A stretch of 64,000 bases of DNA. It comes from Streptomyces naganishii JCM 4654. GTDB taxonomy: Bacteria > Actinomycetota > Actinomycetes > Streptomycetales > Streptomycetaceae. Under the pieces are notes generated by a model, which was not told the DNA's origin, searched no databases, and saw nothing but the letters and a program-made list of their open reading frames with translations. Made by a program: the position numbers and the translations under genes. The stretch spans positions 186,001 to 250,000 of the forward strand of contig NZ_BMVF01000006.1 of the NCBI RefSeq assembly GCF_014650575.1, read 5' to 3'. Positions 1 through 8,057 of this stretch are shown here, piece after piece (the stretch's first letter is position 1; each line of letters starts with the position of its first letter).

Positions 1-1
1 G

Positions 2-649
2 AACGTGGTCTACGAGGTCGGCCGCAGGCTGGTCGGCCAGGGCGTGCTGCACTCCCTGGACGAGGTCGCCCACCTCGACTTCGAGGACGTACGCCGCTAC
101 CTCGCGGGCGAGGAGGAGGCCACCCGCGTCTTCGACCGCGCCCGCATCGACTCCGCCCGCCGGCTGTACGAGCACAACAAGCGGCTGCCGGAACCGCCGC
201 TGACCTTCATCGGCGAGCACGACATCACGGCCGCCGCGCGCCCGGTGACCGGCGGTACCCGCCTTGAGGGCCTGGCGGCCGGGCCCGGACGCGTCGTCGG
301 CCGCGCCCGCATCGTCGAGGACCTGGTGTGGCAGGCCGACGAGTTCGAGGCCGGGGAGATCCTGGTGGCGAGCTACACCGACGCCTCGTGGACCCCGCTG
401 TTCGCCATCGCCGGCGGCGTCGTCACCGACATCGGCTCGATGCTCTCTCACAGCTCCATCGTGGCCCGCGAGTTCAACGTGCCCTCCGTGGTCAACACCA
501 AGCACGCCACGCAGCGCATCAACACCGGCGACCTGATCGTCGTCGACGGCGACGCGGGCACCGTCGAGGTGCTGGAACCGGCCGGGACCGGCGAAGCCAC
601 CGAAGCCTCAGAGGTGTCCGAAGCCACCGAAGCCTCAGAGGTCTCCTAA
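2..649 (+). CDS. redH: RedH-like PEP-utilising enzyme, C-terminal part (5' end outside window)
   Basis: This is the last 215 or so codons of a larger protein whose start lies left of the window. It carries the swivelling phosphohistidine domain of PEP synthase/PPDK-like enzymes: the motif GSMLSHSSIVARE contains the His that is phosphorylated in this family. In prodiginine clusters RedH has this architecture and condenses MBC with 2-undecylpyrrole. The assignment rests on the domain plus the two genes that follow, a RedG-like Rieske oxygenase and a RedF-like membrane protein in the same order. The C-terminus ends in a 9-residue tandem repeat (EATEASEVS twice), probably a disordered tail. If the neighbours were ignored, only 'PEP-utilising enzyme' could be claimed. 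Confidence 0.8.
   Translation, partial: NVVYEVGRRLVGQGVLHSLDEVAHLDFEDVRRYLAGEEEATRVFDRARIDSARRLYEHNKRLPEPPLTFIGEHDITAAARPVTGGTRLEGLAAGPGRVVGRARIVEDLVWQADEFEAGEILVASYTDASWTPLFAIAGGVVTDIGSMLSHSSIVAREFNVPSVVNTKHATQRINTGDLIVVDGDAGTVEVLEPAGTGEATEASEVSEATEASEVS
593..646 (+). repeat. 27-bp in-frame tandem repeat, two copies
   Basis: Units 593-619 and 620-646 differ at one base and encode EATEASEVS twice at the extreme C-terminus of the RedH-like protein, directly before the TAA stop. The repeat is in frame, so copy-number change would lengthen or shorten the tail without disrupting the enzyme. Confidence 0.9.
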
Positions 650-801
650 GCCTCCGGGGTCTCCGGAAGCTGACGCGTCACCACCCCGCAACACCCCCCG
701 ACACACCCCGAGTACGCCCAGCACGACGCACCCCCCCAAGTACGCAGGACCGGCCGCCGTGCGCGGCGGCCGGCCGACCCACCCGGACGGGAGACGACCC
801 G

Positions 802-2025
802 ATGATCCCCAACCAGTGGTACCCCATCGCAGAGGCGAAGGAGGTCCGAGCCGACAGGCCCCTGGGGCTTCGCCGCCTGGGCGAGGAGATCGTCCTGTGG
901 CGCGACATCGACGGCAACCTGGTCTGCCAGGGCGCCCGTTGCCCGCACAAGGGCGCCAACCTCGGCGACGGCCGGATGAAGGGCAACACCCTCGAGTGCC
1001 CGTACCACGGCTTCCGCTACGGAGCCGACGGCGTCTGCAAGGCCGTCCCCGCGCTGGGCTCCGACGCCCGCATCCCCAGTTCCCTGCGCATCCCGACGTA
1101 CCCGGTCCGCGAGAAGTTCGGACTGGCGTGGATGTGGTGGGGCGACGAGCGGCCCGCGGCGGAACTCCCGGACGTCCAGGCGCCGCCCGAGGTGACCGGC
1201 AACCACAAGCTGTACGCCACCAAACGCTGGACCCGGCCCGTGCACTACACGCGGTACATCGAGAGCCTGCTCGAGTTCTACCACGTCACCTACGTGCACC
1301 GGGACCACTGGTTCAACTACATCGACTACCTGCTCCTGTACGGCACCCCGAGCAAGCTCGGTCTCGACGGCCGTGAGCGCTACCTGGCCGCCACCCGCAT
1401 CACCAACCACCGGGTGGAGACGGAGGACCAGACGATCCGCTACTCCTTCGACCACTGCCAGGAGGACGACCCCACCAACAGCACCCACTACGTCATCACG
1501 TTCACCTTCCCGTGCATGGTGCACGTGCAGACCGAGCAGTTCGAGACCACCTCCTGGCTGGTGCCCGTGGACGACGGGCACACCGAGCACATCCTGCGCT
1601 GGTACGAGTACGAGCAGGTCAAACCGGTGCTGCGGCTGGAGTTCCTGCGCCGGCTGCTGCCGTGGGCCTCGCTCTACATGGAGAAGTGGGTCCAGGACCC
1701 GCAGGACGTCCGGATCATGGAGCACCAGGAGCCGAAGATCAGCGCCGGCGGCATCAACAAGTTCATCCCCGTGGACGAGATGAACGCCAAGTACCTGTCG
1801 ATGCGGGCGAAACTCCTCCAGGATGCCGCTGGGACTCCCGCGGCCGCGCGGCCCACCGCGCCCGCGGCCGGGCAGAGCCCCCGGCCCGCCGCCGACGAGG
1901 AGGCGGCCGGCGGAACGGAAGGCGGCACCCCGGCCGGTGCGCACACCGGCCGGCGGGCCGACGAGCGAGCGGCCGAGGAGGTGGGGGAGCGGTCCGGCAA
2001 GCGGCGGGCGCCGGTGGCCCGCTGA
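802..2025 (+). CDS. redG: RedG-like Rieske [2Fe-2S] oxygenase
   Basis: A 407-residue Rieske non-haem iron oxygenase. The [2Fe-2S] ligands are C47-P-H49 and C66-x2-H69. A probable mononuclear iron site lies in the EFYHVTYVH stretch (H161, H166). RedG-type enzymes cyclise undecylprodiginine oxidatively to streptorubin B-like carbocycles. The assignment comes from the sequence (start MIPNQWYPI, close to what I recall of RedG) and the RedH-like gene upstream. About 60 C-terminal residues rich in Ala, Pro, Glu and Arg extend past the catalytic domain and look disordered. The ATG at 802 follows a GGGAG ribosome site. Which ring size is made cannot be read from sequence. Confidence 0.82.
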   Translation: MIPNQWYPIAEAKEVRADRPLGLRRLGEEIVLWRDIDGNLVCQGARCPHKGANLGDGRMKGNTLECPYHGFRYGADGVCKAVPALGSDARIPSSLRIPTYPVREKFGLAWMWWGDERPAAELPDVQAPPEVTGNHKLYATKRWTRPVHYTRYIESLLEFYHVTYVHRDHWFNYIDYLLLYGTPSKLGLDGRERYLAATRITNHRVETEDQTIRYSFDHCQEDDPTNSTHYVITFTFPCMVHVQTEQFETTSWLVPVDDGHTEHILRWYEYEQVKPVLRLEFLRRLLPWASLYMEKWVQDPQDVRIMEHQEPKISAGGINKFIPVDEMNAKYLSMRAKLLQDAAGTPAAARPTAPAAGQSPRPAADEEAAGGTEGGTPAGAHTGRRADERAAEEVGERSGKRRAPVAR

Positions 2026-2091
2026 CCGCGGGCGACGCCCGCACACGACGACCCGTACACGGGGGATGGACACAGAAAGCGAGAGTGAGTG

Positions 2092-2772
2092 ATGTACGGC
2101 GGTTACGACCCGTCGACCGGCCCGAAGACCGTGGTGACGGCCTTCAACACGATCGCCGTCGCGCTCGCGGTGTGGTTCCTCTTCGGCGGAACGCACACCG
2201 TGGGCGACTGGTTCGGAGCGGACCTGCACGAGGCCGCGACCACACGGCGCGTGCTGCTGGCGGCCCTGTCGGTCGTGTACCTGCTGCGGTTCATCGCGAC
2301 CAACTTCGTGATGCTGCAGCGGAAGATGGAGTGGTCGGAGTCCGTCACCATCGGGATCTGGGTCCTGGTGATCCACGGCACCATGGCGTACACCGGCGGC
2401 ACCAACACCGCCGGCGTGGGCGTGCTGCCCTGGGTGGGAGTCGCCCTCTACGTTCTCGGCTCCTACCTCAACACGGGCTCCGAGTACCAGCGCAAACTGT
2501 GGAAGCGGCACCCCGAGAACAAGGGCAAGCTCTACACCGAGGGCCTGTTCAAGTACTCCATGCACATCAACTACTTCGGCGACGCGGTGCTGTTCTCCGG
2601 GTTCGCCCTGGTGACCGGCACGATCTGGGCGTTCGCCATCCCCCTGGTCATGGTGTGCATGTTCGTCTTCGTCAACATCCCCATGCTCGACAAGTACCTC
2701 GCCGAGCACTACGGCGACGCGTTCCAGGAGTACGCGTCGAAGACGGCGAAGTTCGTGCCGTACGTCTACTGA
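2092..2772 (+). CDS. redF: RedF-like integral membrane protein (PEMT/isoprenylcysteine methyltransferase-like fold)
   Basis: A 226-residue membrane protein with about five to six hydrophobic segments. The C-terminal stretch (LFKYSMHINYFGD ... YGDAFQEYASKTAKF) resembles the DUF1295/isoprenylcysteine carboxyl methyltransferase superfamily. It follows redG by 66 bp, which matches the position of redF in prodiginine clusters, where its role is not established as far as I know. A GTG one codon upstream (2089) is an alternative start. Whether it is a functional methyltransferase cannot be decided here. Confidence 0.7.
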   Translation: MYGGYDPSTGPKTVVTAFNTIAVALAVWFLFGGTHTVGDWFGADLHEAATTRRVLLAALSVVYLLRFIATNFVMLQRKMEWSESVTIGIWVLVIHGTMAYTGGTNTAGVGVLPWVGVALYVLGSYLNTGSEYQRKLWKRHPENKGKLYTEGLFKYSMHINYFGDAVLFSGFALVTGTIWAFAIPLVMVCMFVFVNIPMLDKYLAEHYGDAFQEYASKTAKFVPYVY

Positions 2773-2814
2773 GGCGTACCGGCACCGTCTCCTGACGCGT
2801 ACCGGCACGGCCGT

Positions 2815-2884
2815 CGGCGGGCGCGCCGCGGCCCGCCGACCCGGGCGCGGTGCGGCGGCCCCACCCCCCAGGGGCACGCCGCAC
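2815..2884 (+). terminator. Double hairpin after redF
   Basis: First hairpin: 8-bp stem (2815-2822 with 2831-2838). Second: outer stem 2850-2856 with 2878-2884 and inner stem 2858-2862 with 2871-2875 around a C-rich loop. There is no U-tract, as is common in Streptomyces. It probably marks the end of the red transcript. Confidence 0.6.
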
Positions 2885-2932
2885 CGCGTACCGGCCCGCC
2901 CCGCCGACCCCACGATCCGAGAAGAGGCACCA

Positions 2933-3820
2933 GTGACCGGAGACGTTCCCTTCGGAGGGCCCGAGGCGTCCCTGACCGCCGAGCTGCTGCGCGAGGTCCT
3001 CGCCGGCGCCGCCGAGACGCTGGCCAGGCTCACCTCCGACGAGGGTGCCGCCGACGACTTCGGGTTCGACCCGGAGCTGACCGACGACCTGATCCTGCCC
3101 GCGCTCCGGCTGCTGTACGAGAAGTACTTCCGGGTCGAGGTGGAGGGCCTGGAGCACGTCCCGGCCGACGGGGGCGCGCTGCTGGTCGCCAACCACTCCG
3201 GCACCCTGCCGCTGGACGCCCTGATGCTCCAGGTCGCGCTGCGCGACCACCACAGCGCGCACCGCCGGCTGCGGCTGCTCGCCGCCGACCTCGCCTTCGG
3301 CCTGCCCGTGGTCCGCGACCTCGCCCGCAAGGCGGGGCACGTACGGGCCTGCCCGGAGAACGCGCTCAGACTGCTCGGCTCCGGCGAACTGGTCGGGGTC
3401 ATGCCGGAGGGCTACAAGGGCCTCGGCAAGCCGTTCGAGGAACGCTACCGGTTGCAGCGGTTCGGCCGGGGCGGCTTCGCCGCGGTGGCGCTGCGCTCCG
3501 GGGCGCCCCTGGTGCCCTGCTCGATCGTCGGGGCCGAGGAGATCTATCCCATGATCGGCGAGTCCCGGACGCTGGCCAGGATGCTGAGGCTGCCGTACTT
3601 CCCGATCACCCCGACCTTCCCGTTGCTCGGCGTCCTGGGGCTGATCCCGCTGCCGACGAAGTGGACCATCCGCTTCGGCACCCCGATCACGGTGGACGCC
3701 TTCCCCGCGGACGCGGCCGAGGACCCGCTGGTGGTGGAGAAGCTGGCGGGGGAGGTGCGGGACACCATCCAGCACACCCTGAACGAGATGCTCGAGCAGC
3801 GGGAATCCCCCTTCTCCTGA
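2933..3820 (+). CDS. Lysophospholipid acyltransferase-family protein
   Basis: A 295-residue PlsC/LPLAT-superfamily acyltransferase. The catalytic block NHSGTLPLD (His about 88, Asp about 95) and the acceptor-binding block MPEGYKGLGKP are both present; the spacing of the first resembles the MGAT-like branch rather than strict HX4D PlsC. It would acylate a lysophospholipid or similar acceptor at the membrane. It starts with GTG after AGAAGAGG and stands alone between the redF terminator and the permease. Whether it belongs to the prodiginine locus or is a housekeeping neighbour is unclear. Confidence 0.78.
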   Translation: MTGDVPFGGPEASLTAELLREVLAGAAETLARLTSDEGAADDFGFDPELTDDLILPALRLLYEKYFRVEVEGLEHVPADGGALLVANHSGTLPLDALMLQVALRDHHSAHRRLRLLAADLAFGLPVVRDLARKAGHVRACPENALRLLGSGELVGVMPEGYKGLGKPFEERYRLQRFGRGGFAAVALRSGAPLVPCSIVGAEEIYPMIGESRTLARMLRLPYFPITPTFPLLGVLGLIPLPTKWTIRFGTPITVDAFPADAAEDPLVVEKLAGEVRDTIQHTLNEMLEQRESPFS

Positions 3821-3884
3821 CCGCCGAGGACGCCCACGCGCCCCCTAAGGGGGTGGCAGGTGGGCGATACCGTGTTCGAAGGCT

Positions 3885-3890
3885 TACGAT
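3885..3890 (+). promoter_or_regulatory. Possible -10 element for a leaderless permease mRNA
   Basis: TACGAT lies about 8 nt upstream of the GTG at 3899, the spacing expected if transcription starts at or next to the start codon. No good ribosome site precedes 3899. A clear -35 was not identified. Confidence 0.35.
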
Positions 3891-3898
3891 CCTCTGTT

Positions 3899-5956
3899 GT
3901 GTCCAAACTGACCGACGTGCCCAAGCGCATCCTGATCGGGCGCGCACTGCGCAGCGACCGGCTCGGCGAAACGCTCCTGCCCAAGCGCATCGCGCTCCCC
4001 GTCTTCGCCTCCGACCCGCTGTCCTCCGTGGCGTACGCACCCGGAGAGGTGCTGCTGGTCCTGTCCATCGCGGGCGTGTCGGCGTACCACTTCAGCCCGT
4101 GGATCGCCCTCGCGGTGGTCGTGCTCATGTTCACGGTGGTCGCCTCCTACCGGCAGAACGTGCACGCCTACCCCAGCGGCGGCGGCGACTACGAGGTGGC
4201 GACCACCAACCTCGGCGCCAAGGCCGGCCTGACGGTGGCCAGCGCCCTGCTCGTCGACTACGTCATGACCGTGGCCGTCTCCATCGCCTCCGGCATCGAG
4301 AACCTCGGCTCGGCCGTGCCCTTCGTCGTCCAGCACAAGGTGCTGTGCGCGGTCGTCGTGATCGTGCTGCTGACCGTGATGAACCTGCGCGGTGTGAGGG
4401 AGTCGGGCACGCTCTTCGCGATCCCGACCTACGTCTTCGTCGGCGGCGTGTTCATCATGATCGCCTGGGGCGCGTTCCGCGGTCTGGTGCTCGGCGACAC
4501 CATGCGGGCGCCCACCGCCGACTTCCACATCAAGGCCGAGCACCAGGGCCTCGCGGGCTTCGCGCTGATCTTCCTGCTGCTGCGCGCCTTCTCCTCCGGC
4601 TGTGCCGCGCTCACCGGCGTCGAGGCGATCTCCAACGGCGTCCCGGCCTTCCGCAAGCCCAAGTCGAAGAACGCGGCGACCACGCTGGCGATGATGGGCC
4701 TGCTGGCCGTGACGATGTTCTGCGGCATCATCGCCCTCGCCATGTCGACCAACGTGCGCATGGCCGAGAACCCGGCCACCGACCTGATCCACAACGGCAG
4801 CCCGCTCGGCTCCGGCTACGTCCAGAACCCGGTGATCTCCCAGGTCGCCGAGGCCGTCTTCGGCAAGGGCAGCTTCCTGTTCGTGATCCTCGCGGCGGCC
4901 ACCGCCCTGGTGCTGTTCCTGGCCGCGAACACCGCGTACAACGGCTTCCCGCTGCTCGGCTCGATCCTCGCCCAGGACCGCTACCTGCCCCGCCAGCTGC
5001 ACACCCGCGGCGACCGCCTCGCCTTCTCCAACGGCATCGTGCTGCTCGCCGGCGCGGCGACCCTGCTGACCGTCCTGTACGGCGCCGACTCCACGCGGCT
5101 GATCCAGCTCTACATCGTCGGCGTGTTCGTCTCCTTCACGCTCAGCCAGACCGGCATGGTCCGCCACTGGAACCGCCACCTGGCCATCGAGAAGGACCAG
5201 GCCAAGCGCCGGCACATGATCCGCTCCCGCGCCATCAACGCCTTCGGCGCCTTCCTCACCGGCCTGGTGCTGGTCGTCGTCCTGGTCACCAAGTTCACCC
5301 ACGGCGCGTGGGTGGCCCTGCTCGGCATGTGCATCTTCTACGCGACGATGACCGCGATCCGTAAGCACTACGACCGCGTCGCCGAGGAGATCGCCGCCCC
5401 CGAGGGCCCGAGCGACGACAGCGTCCGCCCCTCCCGGGTGCACTCCGTCGTCCTCATCTCCAAGATCCACCGCCCCACCCTGCGCGCCCTCGCCTACGCC
5501 AAGCTGATGCGCTCCGACAGCCTGGAGGCGCTCACCGTCAACGTCGACCCGGCGGAGACCAAGGCGCTGCGCGAGGAGTGGGAGCGGCGCGGCATCGACG
5601 TACCGCTGAAGGTCCTCGACTCGCCCTACCGCGAGGTCACCCGCCCGGTCATCGAGTACGTCAAGGGCCTGCGCAAGGAGTCCCCGCGCGACGCGGTCTC
5701 GGTGATCATCCCCGAGTACGTCGTGGGCCACTGGTACGAGCACCTGCTGCACAACCAGAGCGCGCTGCGCCTGAAGGGCCGCCTGCTGTTCACGCCGGGT
5801 GTGATGGTCACCTCGGTGCCCTACCAGCTCGCCTCCTCCGAGGCCGCCAAGCTGCGCGCCCGCAGGCGCCAGGACTGGAACGCGCCGGGTGCGGTGCGGC
5901 GCGGTCCCGCGCAGGGCGTCGGCCAGCGGGAGAAGGAGCCGAGCGCGCGGGACTGA
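3899..5956 (+). CDS. APC-family amino-acid permease
   Basis: A 685-residue permease with about twelve hydrophobic segments (residues 50-510) and a soluble C-terminal domain (about 520-640). It is of the large actinobacterial APC type, with the conserved N-terminal block LPVFASDPLSSVAYAPGE. It probably imports amino acids by proton or cation symport; the substrate is unknown. The GTG at 3899 was preferred over a GTG at 3860, although 3860 has a good AAGGGGG site, because the extra 13 codons include a rare TTA Leu codon and AT-richer codons unlike the rest. Homologues, from memory, begin VSKLTDVPKRI. Confidence 0.85.
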   Translation: MSKLTDVPKRILIGRALRSDRLGETLLPKRIALPVFASDPLSSVAYAPGEVLLVLSIAGVSAYHFSPWIALAVVVLMFTVVASYRQNVHAYPSGGGDYEVATTNLGAKAGLTVASALLVDYVMTVAVSIASGIENLGSAVPFVVQHKVLCAVVVIVLLTVMNLRGVRESGTLFAIPTYVFVGGVFIMIAWGAFRGLVLGDTMRAPTADFHIKAEHQGLAGFALIFLLLRAFSSGCAALTGVEAISNGVPAFRKPKSKNAATTLAMMGLLAVTMFCGIIALAMSTNVRMAENPATDLIHNGSPLGSGYVQNPVISQVAEAVFGKGSFLFVILAAATALVLFLAANTAYNGFPLLGSILAQDRYLPRQLHTRGDRLAFSNGIVLLAGAATLLTVLYGADSTRLIQLYIVGVFVSFTLSQTGMVRHWNRHLAIEKDQAKRRHMIRSRAINAFGAFLTGLVLVVVLVTKFTHGAWVALLGMCIFYATMTAIRKHYDRVAEEIAAPEGPSDDSVRPSRVHSVVLISKIHRPTLRALAYAKLMRSDSLEALTVNVDPAETKALREEWERRGIDVPLKVLDSPYREVTRPVIEYVKGLRKESPRDAVSVIIPEYVVGHWYEHLLHNQSALRLKGRLLFTPGVMVTSVPYQLASSEAAKLRARRRQDWNAPGAVRRGPAQGVGQREKEPSARD

Positions 5957-6096
5957 GGAACCGGGGCCCGCGGCGAGCCCGTAGACTGGTGGGCTGTTGC
6001 CGGCCTCCGCCGGCCTTCCTCGGCCTCCGTCGGCGTCCATCGGCCTCCGCGGGGGGCCGGGCCGCCCCTTCCCCCTCTGTCTGGAGTAGTCCCGCC

Positions 6097-7467
6097 ATGC
6101 ACGCAGAACCGAAGAAGCCGCAGGCGGCCGGGGCACGCGCACAGGAGCGGCCGCGCTCGCTGGTGGGGGAGGAGTACGAGGTCGAGATCGGCCCCGTCGC
6201 CCACGGCGGCCACTGCATCGCCCGCACCGCCGAGGGCCAGGTGCTCTTCGTACGGCACACGCTGCCCGGCGAGCGGGTGGTGGCCCGGGTCACGGAGGGC
6301 GAGGAGGGCGCCCGCTTCCTGCGCGCCGACGCGGTACGGATCCTGGAGGCGTCCAAGGACCGCGTCGAGGCCCCCTGCCCCTACGCCGGCCCCGGCCGCT
6401 GCGGCGGCTGCGACTGGCAGCACGCCAAGCCGGGCGCCCAGCGGCGCCTGAAGGGCGAGGTGATCGCCGAGCAGCTGAAGCGGCTCGCGGGACTCACGCC
6501 CGAGGAGGCCGGCTGGGACGGCACCGTGATGCCCGCCGAGGGCGACAAGCTGCCCGCGGGCGAGGTGCCGCAGTGGCGCACGCGCGTGCAGTACGCCGTC
6601 GACCCGGCCACCGGGAAGGCCGGCCTGCGCCGCCACCGTTCGCACGAGGTCGAGCCGGTCGAGCACTGCATGATCGCGGCGGAGGGCGTCAGCGAACTGG
6701 GCATCGAGCAGCGCGACTGGACGGGCATGGAGTCCGTCGAGGCGATCGCCGCCACCGGCTCCCAGGACCGCCAGGTGATCCTCACCCCGCGCCCCGGCGC
6801 CCGCCTCCCGCTGGTCGAACTCGACAAGCCGGTCTCCGTCCTCCGGGTCGACGAGAAGACGGGCGGCGTCCACCGCGTGCACGGCCGCCCCTTCGTCCGC
6901 GAACGCGCCGACGGCCGTACCCACCGCGTCGGCGGCGGCGGCTTCTGGCAGGTCCACCCGAAGGCCGCCGACACCCTCGTCACGGCGGTCATGCAGGGCC
7001 TGCTCCCGCGCAAGGGCGACATGGCCCTCGACCTGTACTGCGGCGTCGGCCTGTTCGCGGGCGCACTGGCCGACCGCGTCGGCGACAAGGGCGCGGTCCT
7101 CGGCATCGAGTCCGGCAAGCGCGCGGTGGAGGACGCCCGCCACAACCTCGCCGACTTCCCGCGCGTCCGCGTCGAACAGGGCAAGGTCGACTCCGTCCTC
7201 CCCCGCACGGGCATCACCGAGGTCGACCTCGTCGTCCTCGACCCGCCCCGCGCCGGCGCCGGCCGCACCACGGTGGCCCACCTCACCACCCTCGGCGCCC
7301 GCCGCATCGCCTACGTGGCCTGCGACCCGGCCGCCCTGGCGCGCGACATCTCCTACTTCGCGGACCACGGGTACCGGGTACGCACGCTGCGGGCCTTCGA
7401 CCTGTTCCCGATGACCCACCACGTTGAGTGTGTCGCGATCCTCGAACCGGCCGTGAAGGGCATGTGA
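6097..7467 (+). CDS. TrmA/RlmD-family class I SAM RNA methyltransferase with TRAM domain
   Basis: A 456-residue RNA (uracil-5-)methyltransferase-like protein. An N-terminal TRAM domain (about 20-80) is followed by a Cys-rich CPYAGPGRCGGCDW block (cluster ligands in RlmD/RumA-type enzymes), then the SAM-binding block ALDLYCGVGLFAG and the catalytic region LDPPRAG ... VACDPAALARD. It would modify a tRNA or rRNA uridine; which one is not readable. The ATG at 6097 follows CTGGAG. It appears to be a conserved chromosomal gene bordering the biosynthetic locus. Confidence 0.88.
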   Translation: MHAEPKKPQAAGARAQERPRSLVGEEYEVEIGPVAHGGHCIARTAEGQVLFVRHTLPGERVVARVTEGEEGARFLRADAVRILEASKDRVEAPCPYAGPGRCGGCDWQHAKPGAQRRLKGEVIAEQLKRLAGLTPEEAGWDGTVMPAEGDKLPAGEVPQWRTRVQYAVDPATGKAGLRRHRSHEVEPVEHCMIAAEGVSELGIEQRDWTGMESVEAIAATGSQDRQVILTPRPGARLPLVELDKPVSVLRVDEKTGGVHRVHGRPFVRERADGRTHRVGGGGFWQVHPKAADTLVTAVMQGLLPRKGDMALDLYCGVGLFAGALADRVGDKGAVLGIESGKRAVEDARHNLADFPRVRVEQGKVDSVLPRTGITEVDLVVLDPPRAGAGRTTVAHLTTLGARRIAYVACDPAALARDISYFADHGYRVRTLRAFDLFPMTHHVECVAILEPAVKGM

Positions 7468-8057
7468 CCGCTTGCGGGAGGAAGTCGCCGAACGCGACCG
7501 GCTCAAACCGTAAGGCTCGGTACAGGTCACCCGCCGCACGCGCCCGCGTGCTTGTGGCCGGGTGTTCGCGGGGCGTGAGGTGCTGAGGGGGCCGCGCACT
7601 TCCGGCCGATTTGGCGTCGACGACGAGTGACAGAATGCAATATTCCGGACGCTGAGACCCGCGAATCGCGCGATGATGGTCATATTTGTCCCCGGAGTGT
7701 GGCGGGACTGATTCGGGCTCGTTTGCGACTGGTGTTCGTGGGTAGCGACTGCGCGTCTGTGCGCTTCTCGTGTCAGATTGCGATGTCTGGGGGCCACAGT
7801 GGGCCACTTGTCTGTCTTCCCTTGGGTTCCCCTCCTTTCGGCCAAAGGCGGGGCAGTTCTTTGTTCGTGACTCAGCCGGTTGGGGATGGCGTGGTGCTGG
7901 AACAAGGTGGGTGTCGCCACGAGCACGTGCGCGCGGCGGGGGCTGCGCGGCCTCGGCGCTGGGGGAGGGCGCCGTCCGTCCGTCATCGGTGTCTGAGCTC
8001 CGTCACCCCTGAGTCGGCACGCCCGACGGCACGGCCCGCGTTCCGCGAGCCGGCCGT
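7468..8057. other. 590-bp intergenic region upstream of the SARP gene
   Basis: No convincing gene. It is visibly less GC-rich than its surroundings around 7610-7870. A short dyad (7536-7551) may terminate the RNA methyltransferase transcript. GACTG repeats at 7706, 7727 and 7747 are spaced about 20-21 bp and could be sites for a SARP-type activator acting on its own promoter; this is weak evidence. Small open frames here have atypical codon use. Confidence 0.5.

Noticed and set aside
646..3402. Very long open frame on the minus strand opposite redG/redF/acyltransferase
   Set aside because: It is an antisense shadow of high-GC third-position bias; the plus-strand genes carry clear domain motifs and the antisense product has none.
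5990..6075. GGCCTCCGTCGG-type imperfect repeats before the RNA methyltransferase as a regulatory array
   Set aside because: Simple GC-rich slippage repeats with no regular spacing or dyad.
3884..6142. 750-codon minus-strand frame opposite the permease
   Set aside because: The translation is low-complexity Gly/His/Gln/Asp-rich text typical of antisense reading of membrane-protein codons.
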